Assembly: GCA_027943245.1 (NCBI GenBank)
Contig: JANDJZ010001130.1
Coordinates: forward strand, 1 to 10,640
Reading direction: 5' to 3'
Length of the DNA: 10,640 bases
Origin: Acanthamoeba sp. SK_2022b
Lineage: Eukaryota > Discosea > Longamoebia > Acanthamoebidae
A program made the translations under genes and the position numbers. Of this stretch, positions 1-7,733 are shown in pieces. A model generated the notes under the pieces. It ran no database searches. It worked only from the letters and a program-made list of their open reading frames with translations, and was not told the DNA's origin. The stretch's first letter is position 1. The number at the start of each line of letters is the position of its first letter.

Positions 1-1071
1 GAGTTCCTTCTGACGGGGCGTCAGGTCCGTGGGGGTTTCAACGAACAGTTCGACCACCAGATCGCCGCGCTGGCGGCCGTTCAGGTGGGGCATGCCCTTG
101 CCCTTGATGCGGACGGTCTTGCCGGTCTGGGCGCCTGCCGGGACAGAGACGCCCGCCTTGCAATTGCCGTCGCAGGCGTCCGAGACCAGGCAGGGGGCGT
201 CGATCTCGCCGCCCAGAGCCGCTACGGTCATGGGCACGGGCACGGTGACCAGAAGGTCCAGGTTGTCCCGTTCGAACAGGTCGTGCGGGGCCACCGACAG
301 GAAGACATAAAGGTCGCCGCGCGGGCCGCCGCGCTGACCTGCATCGCCCTCGCCCGACAGGCGAATGCGCGAGCCGTCGTCGACGCCGGCCGGAACCTTC
401 AGGTTCAGGTTGCGGGTCTTACGGACCTGGCCGTGACCGTGGCAGGTGGTGCAGGGATCGGCGATCATCTGACCAGCGCCGCCGCAGCGGGGGCAGGTGC
501 GCTCGACCTGGAAGAAGCCGTTGGCCTGGCGCACGCGTCCGGCGCCTTGGCAGGTGGTGCAGGTGACGGGCTTGGTGCCTGGCTTGGCGCCCGAACCCTC
601 GCAGGTCTCGCACGTCAGGGTCGAGGGAATGGCGATCTCGACCTCGGCGCCCTTGTAGGCCTGCTCCAGGGTGATCTCGAGATCATAGCGCAGGTCCGAG
701 CCGCGGCGCGGTCCGCCCTGCTGGCCCCGGCCCTGCTGGCGCCCGCCGAAGGCGTCGCCGAACGCATCGCCGAAGACCTGGGAGAAGATGTCGTTGATGT
801 CCGAGAAGCCCTGGCCGCCGCCTTGGCCGAACGGGTTGCCGCCGCCGCCGTTCAGGCCCGCATGGCCGTAGCGGTCATAGACGGCGCGCTTGTCCGCATC
901 CGACAGGACCGTATAGGCCTCGGAGATCTCCTTGAACTGCGCCATCGACTCTTCCGAGCCGCCATTGCGGTCCGGGTGATGGATCATGGCCAGCTTGCGG
1001 TAGGCCGATTTCAGACCGGGCGCGTCGATCGTGCGCTCAACGCCCAGAACCTCGTAGTAATCACGCGCCAT
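1..1071 (-). CDS. dnaJ: Chaperone protein DnaJ (Hsp40), C-terminus cut by window edge
   Basis: DnaJ is the cytoplasmic J-domain co-chaperone that delivers unfolded clients to DnaK and stimulates its ATPase. The 357 visible codons read cleanly without a frameshift. In order they show the J domain with its HPD motif at residues 32-34, a Gly/Phe-rich linker at about residues 67-118, and a zinc-binding domain with four CxxC pairs (C154/C157, C171/C174, C193/C196, C207/C210). The client-binding domain follows and continues past position 1. Family members are about 370-390 residues, so perhaps 25-30 residues of the dimerisation end are outside the window. The ATG at 1069-1071 begins the canonical MARDYYEVLGV start. 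A Shine-Dalgarno sequence GAGGA lies at 1082-1086, 10 bases upstream. dnaK lies upstream on the same strand, separated by a terminator and by a heat-shock promoter belonging to dnaJ itself. Confidence 0.97.
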   Translation of the reverse strand, partial: MARDYYEVLGVERTIDAPGLKSAYRKLAMIHHPDRNGGSEESMAQFKEISEAYTVLSDADKRAVYDRYGHAGLNGGGGNPFGQGGGQGFSDINDIFSQVFGDAFGDAFGGRQQGRGQQGGPRRGSDLRYDLEITLEQAYKGAEVEIAIPSTLTCETCEGSGAKPGTKPVTCTTCQGAGRVRQANGFFQVERTCPRCGGAGQMIADPCTTCHGHGQVRKTRNLNLKVPAGVDDGSRIRLSGEGDAGQRGGPRGDLYVFLSVAPHDLFERDNLDLLVTVPVPMTVAALGGEIDAPCLVSDACDGNCKAGVSVPAGAQTGKTVRIKGKGMPHLNGRQRGDLVVELFVETPTDLTPRQKEL

Positions 1072-1149
1072 CGGGCGTTGGTCCTCATACTTCCCCTGCC
1101 GTCTTCGCTGCGCCTCTGCGAGCACTGATCGAAGACGATGTCCCGACTG

Positions 1150-1177
1150 ACATGGGGGCCGGGACAGACGATGCAAG
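1150..1177 (-). promoter_or_regulatory. Predicted sigma-32 (RpoH) heat-shock promoter of dnaJ
   Basis: On the minus strand CTTGCAT (1177-1171) is followed, after a 13-base spacer, by CCCCATGT (1157-1150). This closely matches the RpoH consensus (CTTGAAA, 13-15 bases, CCCCATNT). Transcription would start near 1143, about 70 bases before the dnaJ ATG. The promoter lies just downstream of the dnaK terminator, so it would drive dnaJ independently of dnaK. The assignment rests on consensus match and position only. Confidence 0.75.
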
Positions 1178-1184
1178 TTTCATG

Positions 1185-1218
1185 AAAAGACCCCGCCTAT
1201 CGCAAGACAAGCGGGGTC
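1185..1218 (-). terminator. Rho-independent terminator after dnaK
   Basis: A perfect 8-bp GC-rich inverted repeat (GACCCCGC at 1189-1196, GCGGGGTC at 1211-1218) encloses a 14-base loop. Read on the minus strand it is followed by four T residues (1188-1185). It begins 27 bases after the dnaK stop codon and lies ahead of the dnaJ promoter, as expected of an intrinsic terminator or attenuator that limits read-through into dnaJ. The T tract is short, so termination may be partial. Confidence 0.75.
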
Positions 1219-1244
1219 CTGTCAGTTCACCGATCTGTTACGGA

Positions 1245-1705
1245 TCAGGCGCTCTTCTTTTCGTCGCCGTCGGCGTCCGAGACTTCCTCGAACTCGGCGT
1301 CGACAACACCATCGTCGGCCGGTTGGCCTTCTGCGGCGTCGCCCGAACCCTGCTGGGCGGCGTACATGGCCTCACCCAGCTTCATCGAGGCCTGGACCAG
1401 GGTGTTGGTCTTGGCGCGGATGTCTTCGGGTCCCGTGCCCTCGCGGGGTCGCTAGCTCGGCCAGACCGGTTTCGATGGCCGTCTTGACGTCGGCCTCGAC
1501 CTTGTCGCCGTGGTCGGCCAGGGCCTTCTCGGTCGAGTGGATCAGGCTGTCGGCGGCGTTCTGGGCCTCGACCAGATCCTTGCGGGTCTTGTCGGCTGCG
1601 GCGTTGGCTTCGGCTTCCTTGACCATGTTCTCGATGTCGGCGTCCGACAGGCCGCCGTTCGCCTGGATGCGGATCGAGTGTTCCTTGTTGGTCGCCTTGT
1701 CCTTG

Positions 1706-1745
<40 letters not shown>

Positions 1746-3153
1746 CGACCTCGATCTGAGGCATGCCGCGCGGTGCGGGGGGAATGCCCATCAGGTCGAA
1801 CTGACCCAGGATCTTGTTGTCGGCCGCCATCGGGCGCTCGCCCTGGAAGACGCGGATCGTCGCGGCCGACTGGTTGTCGTCAGCGGTCGAGAAGGTCTGG
1901 CTCTTCTTGGTCAGGATCGTCGTGTTGCGTTCGATCAGGGGCGTGAAGACGCCGCCCAGGGTTTCGATGCCCAGGGTCAGAGGCGTCGTCCAGCAGCACG
2001 TCGCTGACGTCGCCTTGCAGAACACGGCCTGAACGGCGGCGCCCAGGGCCACGACTTCGTCAGGGTTCACACCCTTGTGCGGCTCCTTGCCGAAGAATTT
2101 CTTCACGGCTTCCTGCACGGCGGGCATGCGGGTCATGCCGCCGACCAGAACGACTTCGTCGATGTCGCCAGCCTTCAGGCCGGCGTCGGCCAGGGCCTTC
2201 TTGCAGGGCTCGATGGTGCGGGCGACCAGGTCTTCGACCAGGGCTTCCAGCTTGGCGCGCGACAGTTTGATGTTCAGGTGCAGCGGGCCGGACGCGTTCA
2301 TGGTGATGAACGGCAGGTTGACCTCGTACTGGGTGGTCGAGGACAGCTCCTTCTTGGCCTTTTCAGCCTCTTCGCGCAGGCGCTGAAGGGCCAGCTTGTC
2401 CTGACGCAGGTCGACGCCCTGCTCCTTCTTGAACTCGTCGGCCAGGTAGTCGGCCAGACGGATGTCGAAGTCCTCACCGCCCAGGAAGGTGTCGCCGTTG
2501 GTCGACTTCACCTCGAAGACGCCGTCGCCGATCTCCAGGATCGAGACGTCGAAGGTGCCGCCGCCCAGGTCATAGACGGCGATCTTCTGGCCGTCGTTCT
2601 TCTCCAGGCCATAGGCCAAAGCAGCCGCGGTCGGCTCGTTGATGATGCTGGGGACTTCCAGGCCAGCGATCTCTTGCCAGGCGTCATGGTAGCCTGGCCT
2701 TTGGCTGTCGTTAGAAGTAAGGCCGGGACGAGTGATGACAGCCTGCATCACCTTCTCGCCCAGATAGGCTTCGGCGGCTTCCTTCATCTTGATCAGGGTG
2801 AAGGCCGAGACCTGCTGCGGGGAATAGTCCTTGCCGTGGGCGCGGACCCAGGCGTCGCCGTTCGGACCCTTGACGATCTCATAGGGCACCATGCCCTTGT
2901 CCTTCGCCACGACGGGATCGTCGAAGTTGCGGCCGATCAGGCGCTTGATGGCGAAGAAGGTGTTGGCGGGGTTGGTCACAGCCTGGCGCTTGGCGGGCTG
3001 GCCCACCAGGGTTTCGCCGCCGTCCTGAAGGGCGACCACCGACGGGGTGGTGCGAGCGCCTTCGGCGTTTTCAATAACCTTGGGGGACTTGCCGTCCATG
3101 ACGGCGACGCACGAGTTGGTGGTGCCGAGGTCGATACCAATGATCTTGGCCAT
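1245..3153 (-). CDS. dnaK: Chaperone protein DnaK (Hsp70), with indels that break or scramble the frame
   Basis: DnaK is the cytoplasmic ATP-driven Hsp70 that works with DnaJ and GrpE. The ATG at 3151-3153 begins [12 protein letters not shown], the first phosphate-binding loop of the actin-like ATPase. [11 protein letters not shown] and [11 protein letters not shown] follow in the ATPase domain, then the interdomain and substrate-binding regions, and a lid ending in an acidic tail (VVDAEFEEV). Three places are damaged. At about 2647-2733 the invariant PAYFNDSQRQ segment is scrambled by several small indels that restore frame. At about 1984-2026 a short stretch after GAAVQA is out of frame and then recovers. 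At 1440-1446 a net shift (two bases missing or one extra) puts the lid tail in another frame. The true C-terminus continues to TGA at 1247-1245. Without correction translation runs into a false end near 1372. The expected length is about 636 residues, normal for the family. Sequencing error is the likeliest cause. Confidence 0.95.
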
Positions 3154-3295
3154 GAGCGTTCTATTTCTCTCTCGTATCGGCGGGCGATGCGGCGGCCTTC
3201 GTCGAAGCACCGCGCGTGACCGCCCCCAGTTGGGTTGGCGTTTGATTTGACTGGATAGCCCCAAGTCTTTCAGGGTTTCTCCGAAGCTGGCCCCG

Positions 3296-3323
3296 ATATG
3301 GGAAAGACCCCTGTCCCTGCAAG
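3296..3323 (-). promoter_or_regulatory. Predicted sigma-32 (RpoH) heat-shock promoter of dnaK
   Basis: On the minus strand CTTGCAG (3323-3317), a 13-base spacer and TCCCATAT (3303-3296) match the RpoH consensus with the same spacing as the dnaJ promoter. The predicted start near 3289 gives a leader of about 135 bases before the dnaK ATG. The same 285-base divergent intergenic region (3154-3438) must also hold the promoter of the small secreted-protein gene. I could not assign that promoter, nor a housekeeping promoter for dnaK. Confidence 0.7.
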
Positions 3324-3438
3324 GGCGAACTGCGATTCAACCAAACCATAGATCGGTGAAATATCGGCTGCGGACCGCGTTCGGGCGCCCCATAGTGAGG
3401 CCTGCCGCCAGCAGAGGCGGTGTTTTGGAAAGAGCCGG

Positions 3439-3828
3439 ATGTTGCAAGCCGCCCTGAAAGCCGCCGTCTGCGCCGCTGTGATGTTAAGCGCCGTCAGCGC
3501 CGCCGCCGCTCCCGCCAAGCCGACTGCGCCTGTCGCACAGTCCCAGGACGGGGCTTCTGCCGACGGCCGGGATCGCCATGTCACCATCAGGAACCGCACC
3601 GGCTGGACCATGCTGAGCTTTTATGCGTCGGACGCCAGCACGGACGATTGGGAAGAGGACATCCTGGGCGAAGACGTGCTGGAGAACCGCCAGAACGTCC
3701 GCATCAACATCGACGACGGCTCCGGCGCCTGCGAATATGATTTCAAGGCCGAGTTCACCAATGGCGAGGAGCTGACCCGCTTTGGCGTCAACGTCTGTGA
3801 AGTCAGCGAATACACCTTCTCCCGCTGA
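3439..3828 (+). CDS. Small secreted protein of unknown function
   Basis: This 129-residue protein begins with a typical Sec signal peptide: a hydrophobic, alanine-rich stretch over residues 5-24 with likely cleavage after the AAAA run. A Pro/Ala/Ser linker follows, then a compact domain of about 80 residues from the HVTIRNRTGW stretch to the end. The domain is acidic, looks beta-rich and contains two cysteines (C98, C120) that could form one disulfide in the periplasm. Related small exported proteins occur in other alphaproteobacteria as far as I recall, but I know no established function and assign none. The ATG at 3439 has a good Shine-Dalgarno sequence (GGAAAGAG, 3427-3434). The gene is divergent from dnaK, and its 3' end overlaps the start of the alkB-like gene, which suggests translational coupling. 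Confidence 0.85.
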   Translation: MLQAALKAAVCAAVMLSAVSAAAAPAKPTAPVAQSQDGASADGRDRHVTIRNRTGWTMLSFYASDASTDDWEEDILGEDVLENRQNVRINIDDGSGACEYDFKAEFTNGEELTRFGVNVCEVSEYTFSR

Positions 3829-4426
3829 GACGGCGACAGGGATAGAGGGATTCCGGCTATGGCTGGGCGCGCTGGACGCCCAGGCCCAGTCACGGCTGGT
3901 CCAGGCGGTGTTTGGGGCGCTGGGGACCGCGCCCCTCTATCGCCCGCAGACGCCGGGCGGTCGGCCCTTCTCGGTCCAGATGAGCAACCTGGGTCCGCTG
4001 GGCTGGGTGTCGGACCGGGGCGGCTATCGGTATCAGCCGACCCATCCGGTCACGGGTCAGGCCTGGCCCGCGATCCCGCAGATGCTGCTGGATCTGTGGG
4101 CGGCGACGGTCGGCGGGAAACGGGCGCCTGACGCCTGTCTGGTCAATCTGTATCGCGAGGGGGCGAAGATGGGACTGCATCAGGATCGCGATGAGGCGGA
4201 CCTGACCGCTCCGGTCCTGTCGATTTCTCTGGGCGACGCCGCCCAGTTCCGCATTGCGGACGGGGAGGGGCGTACGCGGACCCTGCGCCTGACCAGCGGC
4301 GACGTCTGCGCCCTGACGGGGCCGGCCCGTCTGGCGCGCCATGGGATCGACCGGGTTCTTGAGGGATCGTCGCGCCTGATCCCCGGCGGAGGACGGCTGA
4401 ATCTGACTTTGAGAATTGCTCGCTGA
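3782..4426 (+). CDS. alkB: AlkB-family 2-oxoglutarate/Fe(II) dioxygenase (alkylated DNA repair)
   Basis: AlkB proteins remove methyl groups such as 1-methyladenine and 3-methylcytosine from DNA by oxidative demethylation. The 214-residue protein carries the full signature. NLYREGAKMGLHQDRDE holds the iron ligands H133 and D135 plus the 2-oxoglutarate contacts N122 and Y124. SLGDAAQF and LTSGDV follow, then ARHGID with the third iron ligand H187, and RLNLTLR with R205 and R211 for 2-oxoglutarate binding. No residue expected for catalysis is missing. The start is uncertain. The longest frame begins at a TTG (3782) inside the upstream gene, 10 bases after GAGGAG (3766-3771). A GTG at 3797 is the main alternative. 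No in-frame ATG lies before the conserved region. The overlap with the secreted-protein gene suggests the two are co-transcribed. Confidence 0.92.
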   Translation: MASTSVKSANTPSPAETATGIEGFRLWLGALDAQAQSRLVQAVFGALGTAPLYRPQTPGGRPFSVQMSNLGPLGWVSDRGGYRYQPTHPVTGQAWPAIPQMLLDLWAATVGGKRAPDACLVNLYREGAKMGLHQDRDEADLTAPVLSISLGDAAQFRIADGEGRTRTLRLTSGDVCALTGPARLARHGIDRVLEGSSRLIPGGGRLNLTLRIAR

Positions 4427-4507
4427 ACACCGCGATTTCGTGACTGGACGGATCAAGAGACGCGGGGTCACTGTCCGGCCTTCTCTTTCCCGACCGGAGC
4501 GCCGCCG

Positions 4508-5407
4508 ATGACCGTCCTTACCCGTCCTGAAGGTTCCGCCCCCGAAGATCTGCACCTCAGCCGTCGAACGCTTGGCGCTTTGGGCGGCCTCTTGTTCGCG
4601 GGCTATGCGACGGCGGCCCTGGCCAAGGAGGCCAAGCCGATCACGACGGACGCCAACGGCCTGACGACTGAGACTGTGACCTACCGGGCGCCCGACGGCT
4701 TCAACCTGCCGGCCTATGTCGCGCGTCCGGCGGGGGATGGCCCCTTTCCGGTGGTGATCGTGGTGTCGGAGGTGTTCGGCGTGCACGAATATATCCGCGA
4801 CATCTGCCGCCGTCTGGCCAAGCAGGGTTATGCCGCCATCGCCCCCGCCTTCTTCGTGCGGGTAGCGGACCCGGCGCCCCTGACCGAGTTTCCCAAGATC
4901 ATGGAGATCGTCTCGGCGGCCTCCTACGAACAGGTGATGGGCGACATCTCGGCGACGCTGGACTGGTCCAGCCAGCAGTTGTGGGCCAAGGACGGCAAGG
5001 TCGGGATCACCGGCTATTGCTGGGGCGGCAAGGTGGTCTGGCAGGCCGCCGCCCGCTTCGCCGCCATTGGCGCGGGCGTGGCCTGGTATGGCCGTCTTGC
5101 CCCTGCCACCGATGCGACCCCCGCCCAGATTTCGGCAGGTCAGCCCTGGCCGGTCGATCTGGCCGATGACCTGAAGGCGCCCGTCCTGGGCCTGTACGGG
5201 GGCAAGGATCAGGGCATCCCGCTGGAAAGCGTCCAGCGGATGCGTGACGCCCTGCAGAGCGCGGGCGAAACCGCCAGCCAGATCGTGGTCTATGACGATG
5301 CGCCGCACGGCTTCCACGCCGATTACCGCGACAGCTATGTCGAGGCGGACGCCAGGGACGGCTGGAGCAAGCTGCTGGCGGTCTTCGACAAAGCGTTAAA
5401 ACATTGA
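4508..5407 (+). CDS. Dienelactone hydrolase family protein, predicted Tat-exported
   Basis: This 299-residue alpha/beta hydrolase belongs to the dienelactone hydrolase family (PF01738 type), which opens lactones or cleaves related esters. The catalytic triad is visible: nucleophile C171 in GYCWGG, D234 in GGKDQG and H267 in PHGFH. E88 in SEVFG corresponds to the conserved glutamate that switches the cysteine on. The N-terminus carries a twin-arginine motif (SRRTLGAL, from residue 18), a hydrophobic stretch and an AxA-like site (ALAKEA), so export of the folded enzyme by Tat is likely. Classical ring-cleavage enzymes are cytoplasmic, and no aromatic degradation genes lie nearby, so the substrate is unknown. 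The ATG has GGAG at 4496-4499, 8 bases upstream. An 81-base gap from the alkB-like gene leaves operon membership open. Confidence 0.9.
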   Translation: MTVLTRPEGSAPEDLHLSRRTLGALGGLLFAGYATAALAKEAKPITTDANGLTTETVTYRAPDGFNLPAYVARPAGDGPFPVVIVVSEVFGVHEYIRDICRRLAKQGYAAIAPAFFVRVADPAPLTEFPKIMEIVSAASYEQVMGDISATLDWSSQQLWAKDGKVGITGYCWGGKVVWQAAARFAAIGAGVAWYGRLAPATDATPAQISAGQPWPVDLADDLKAPVLGLYGGKDQGIPLESVQRMRDALQSAGETASQIVVYDDAPHGFHADYRDSYVEADARDGWSKLLAVFDKALKH

Positions 5408-5464
5408 GCGCCTAATCGCTCATATGGACTGTGGGGACGTCCGAAGACCTTGGGAGGGGTCGAG

Positions 5465-7733
5465 ATGGTCGGCACGCGTTTACAAAAGGCGGCGCTTCTG
5501 AGTTTGGGGTTGCTGTTCTTGCCTCTGGCCGCTTGTGGCGGCGGGGGTGGCGGCGGCGGGGGTGGCGTCGTGACCCCGCCTCCGCCTCCTCCTCCTCCTC
5601 CTCCTCCTCCTCCGCCTCCGCCGCCCCCGCCTCCACCGCCGCCGGTGACGACGTCGCGCGAGTATCTGCGAAACTATGGTCTGGCGAACATCAAGGCGGA
5701 GGTCGGCTGGAATGCGGGCGCAACGGGGCGGGGCGTCACCGTCGCCGTGGTGGATTCCGGCATCGCCCTGGATCAGGCCGACATGGTGGGCCGCATCTCA
5801 ACCGCATCGACCGACGTGGTTGGGAACCGCAACACTCCCTATGTCGCCGCCAATAGCGTCACGGCACCTGGTGTCGGGGGTCATCGCCTCGAACTTCAAC
5901 GGGTTCGGCACGATCGGCGTGGCCTATGAAGCGACCATCCTGTCGATCCGGGCCGACATCTCCGACTGCAAGGACGAGAAGAAGGATGTCTGTTTCGCCA
6001 GTTCCGACCTGGTGCGGGCGTTGGATTATGCCGTCAGCCACGGCGTGAAAATCATCAATATGTCGTTGGGCGGCGACGGACGCATGGGCGGGGCGTTCGA
6101 GGCGGCGCTGAAGCGGGCGGTGGATTCCGGCGCGGTGATCGTGGCCTCGTCCGGCAATGAGGGCGAGGCCAATCCCGGCTGGCCGGCGCGATACGCCATC
6201 GACCCGGCCTTCCTCGGGGCGGTGGTCGCGGTCGGCTCGCACAATGCGGCGGACCAGATGTCGAGCTTTTCAAACCGGGCCGGAGTGACCCAGACGGCCT
6301 ATCTGTCTGCGCCCGGCGATCAGATCTACACCGGGTGCGATGCGACCCAGTGCTACATCGCCAGCGGCACCTCCTTCTCTGCGCCTCATGTGGCGGGGGC
6401 GCTGGCCCTGCTGATGCAGGCCTTTCCCAATCTGACGGCGCGCCAGGCTTCCATTATCCTGATGGACACCGCGCGGGAAGCTGGTGATCCTGGCCGATGG
6501 TCGTCCATGGCCGCGGGCCTGCTGGACCTGGGGCAGGCGTTCAGGCCCGTCGGCGCCAGTTCGGTGATGCTGGCGAACGGCGCCGCCATCACCACGAGGA
6601 CAGAGCCCGGCAGCTTCATCGGCGGGGCGTTCGGCGACGCCTTCGGACGGCAGACGGCTTTGAACACCGTATTGTTCGACAGCTATCAACGCATGTTCGC
6701 CGTCAATCTGGGCTCGGCCTATCCGACGGCGCCCCGGCGCTCCTACCAGGCCGAACCGTTCGAGCCGTCACGCACCGCCTATCAGACCTTCACCCTTCCC
6801 AACGGCGGGCGGCTGAACCTGATCGCGGCCCAGCCCCAGGCGACGCCTGAGCCGATCGCCCCCCGTTATGATCTGACCCGCCAGCCGTGGATGGGCGACG
6901 AGCCGCGTCAGGAGGCGATGATCGGCTTCGAAATGGGGCGTCTGGGCTTTTCGGCCTGGCAGGGGCGCGGCGGGGCGTCATCGCCCTTCAGCGGCGGGGC
7001 TGGCGATAGTTTCGCCGCCCTGGCCCAGGCCGATCACGCCGTCCGAGGCGTGGTGAAACTGGGCGGCTTCGCCCTGTCGGCGGAAACGGGCGGCGGGGAC
7101 CGTCGGATGCCGCTGCGCCGGGTCGAGGAGGACGCCTCGACCTACAGCCGCGCCAGCCTGGTCTGGCGTCAGCAGAACGGCGGCCTGAGCCTCAGTCTGG
7201 GATCGCTGGATGAGCGGTTGGGGCCATTGGGCGCCTTCATGCCGTCCGGGTCCGACTTCGCCCTGCCGTCGCGGACGACCTTCTACGCCGTGGGCGGCGA
7301 CTGGCGGCTGAACGCCTGGGCCAGTCTGGTCGGAGAGGTCGGCGTGGCCCGGTCCGAAATCTCAGGCAGCTTCTTGAGCATGGACCGCGCAGCGATCAGT
7401 TCGAACTGGAGGGTCGGCCTGCTGGGCGACTGCCGCCTGGTCTGCGACCGGATCAGCTTCACCCTGTCCCAGCCGTTGCGGATCGAGAGCGGCAGCTTCT
7501 CCGCCCTGCTGGCCGACGTGCCGCTGGACTATTTCGACCCGCTGACCTGGTCGCGCCGCAGCTTCTCGGCGACGCCCAGCGGCCGTCAGATCGACTTCAC
7601 CGTGGGCGCTCAGCGGGCGCTCTCGGACGGGTCGATGCTGACGATCACGGGCGTGGCCAGCCGCGAGCCGGAGCATGTGAAGTCTGCGCCGCCGGCCTTT
7701 GCGCTGATCGGCGGCTGGCGGCGCAGTTTCTGA
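5465..7733 (+). CDS. Subtilisin-family (S8) serine protease lipoprotein with autotransporter-like C-terminus, frameshifted at the catalytic His
   Basis: The ATG at 5465 lies 7 bases after GGGAGG (5452-5457). The N-terminus is a lipoprotein signal with lipobox LAAC (C24), then ten glycines, VVT and 23 prolines (residues 38-60). The S8 domain follows, with D97 (VVDSG), oxyanion N232 (SSGNEG) and S304 (GTSFSAPHVAG). The catalytic His would fall near residue 133 in an HGTxVSG motif. There the frame is broken: two bases appear to be missing, one near 5860 and one near 5870, and restoring them in thought gives about 756 residues. From about residue 420 the protein is rich in alternating beta patterns and ends in Phe, as autotransporter or outer-membrane barrels do. 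Known analogues in design are the lipoprotein subtilisin autotransporters SphB1 and NalP. Cysteine pairs (SDCKDEKKDVC, TGCDATQC, GDCRLVC) could form disulfides. I infer surface proteolysis; the substrate is unknown. Confidence 0.88.
5537..5644 (+). repeat. Poly-Gly / poly-Pro coding microsatellite (GGN and CCN triplets)
   Basis: GGN codons for ten glycines (5537-5566) are followed, after three other codons, by 23 uninterrupted proline codons (5576-5644). These include a pure run of nine CCT triplets. The units are three bases long, so slippage would change linker length without breaking frame. The G-run part (several GG to GGGGG blocks) could form a G-quadruplex. Such a long proline run would normally need elongation factor P for translation. 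The tract links the lipid anchor to the protease domain. Confidence 0.9.

Noticed and set aside
85..1128. Long plus-strand open frame opposite dnaJ (347 codons)
   Set aside because: It is the antisense shadow of a clean, highly conserved dnaJ; its amino-acid composition (Ala, Gly, Arg, Val rich, no recognisable domain) is typical of a mirrored GC-rich gene.
1984..2733. Idea that the frame-neutral patches are programmed recoding or a deliberate diversification system
   Set aside because: The patches hit invariant parts of unrelated housekeeping genes, show no shared sequence signal or template repeat, and would destroy function; error is simpler.
2077..3219. Plus-strand open frame of 380 codons opposite dnaK
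   Set aside because: Antisense shadow of dnaK with no recognisable domain or ribosome site; it runs through the dnaK start and promoter region.
3400..3426. Small hairpin (CCGCC/GGCGG) followed by TGTTTT before the secreted-protein gene
   Set aside because: Only five pairs, placed in a 5' leader where termination makes little sense; no evidence for a regulatory RNA.
3890..5317. Minus-strand open frame of 475 codons opposite the alkB-like and hydrolase genes
   Set aside because: The plus-strand proteins have complete catalytic motifs, while this frame has none and spans two unrelated genes and the gap between them.
5405..5422. Six-base inverted repeat (TGAGCG/CGCTCA) at the hydrolase stop codon, considered as a terminator
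   Set aside because: The stem is short, contains the stop codon and is not followed by a T run; it could easily occur by chance.
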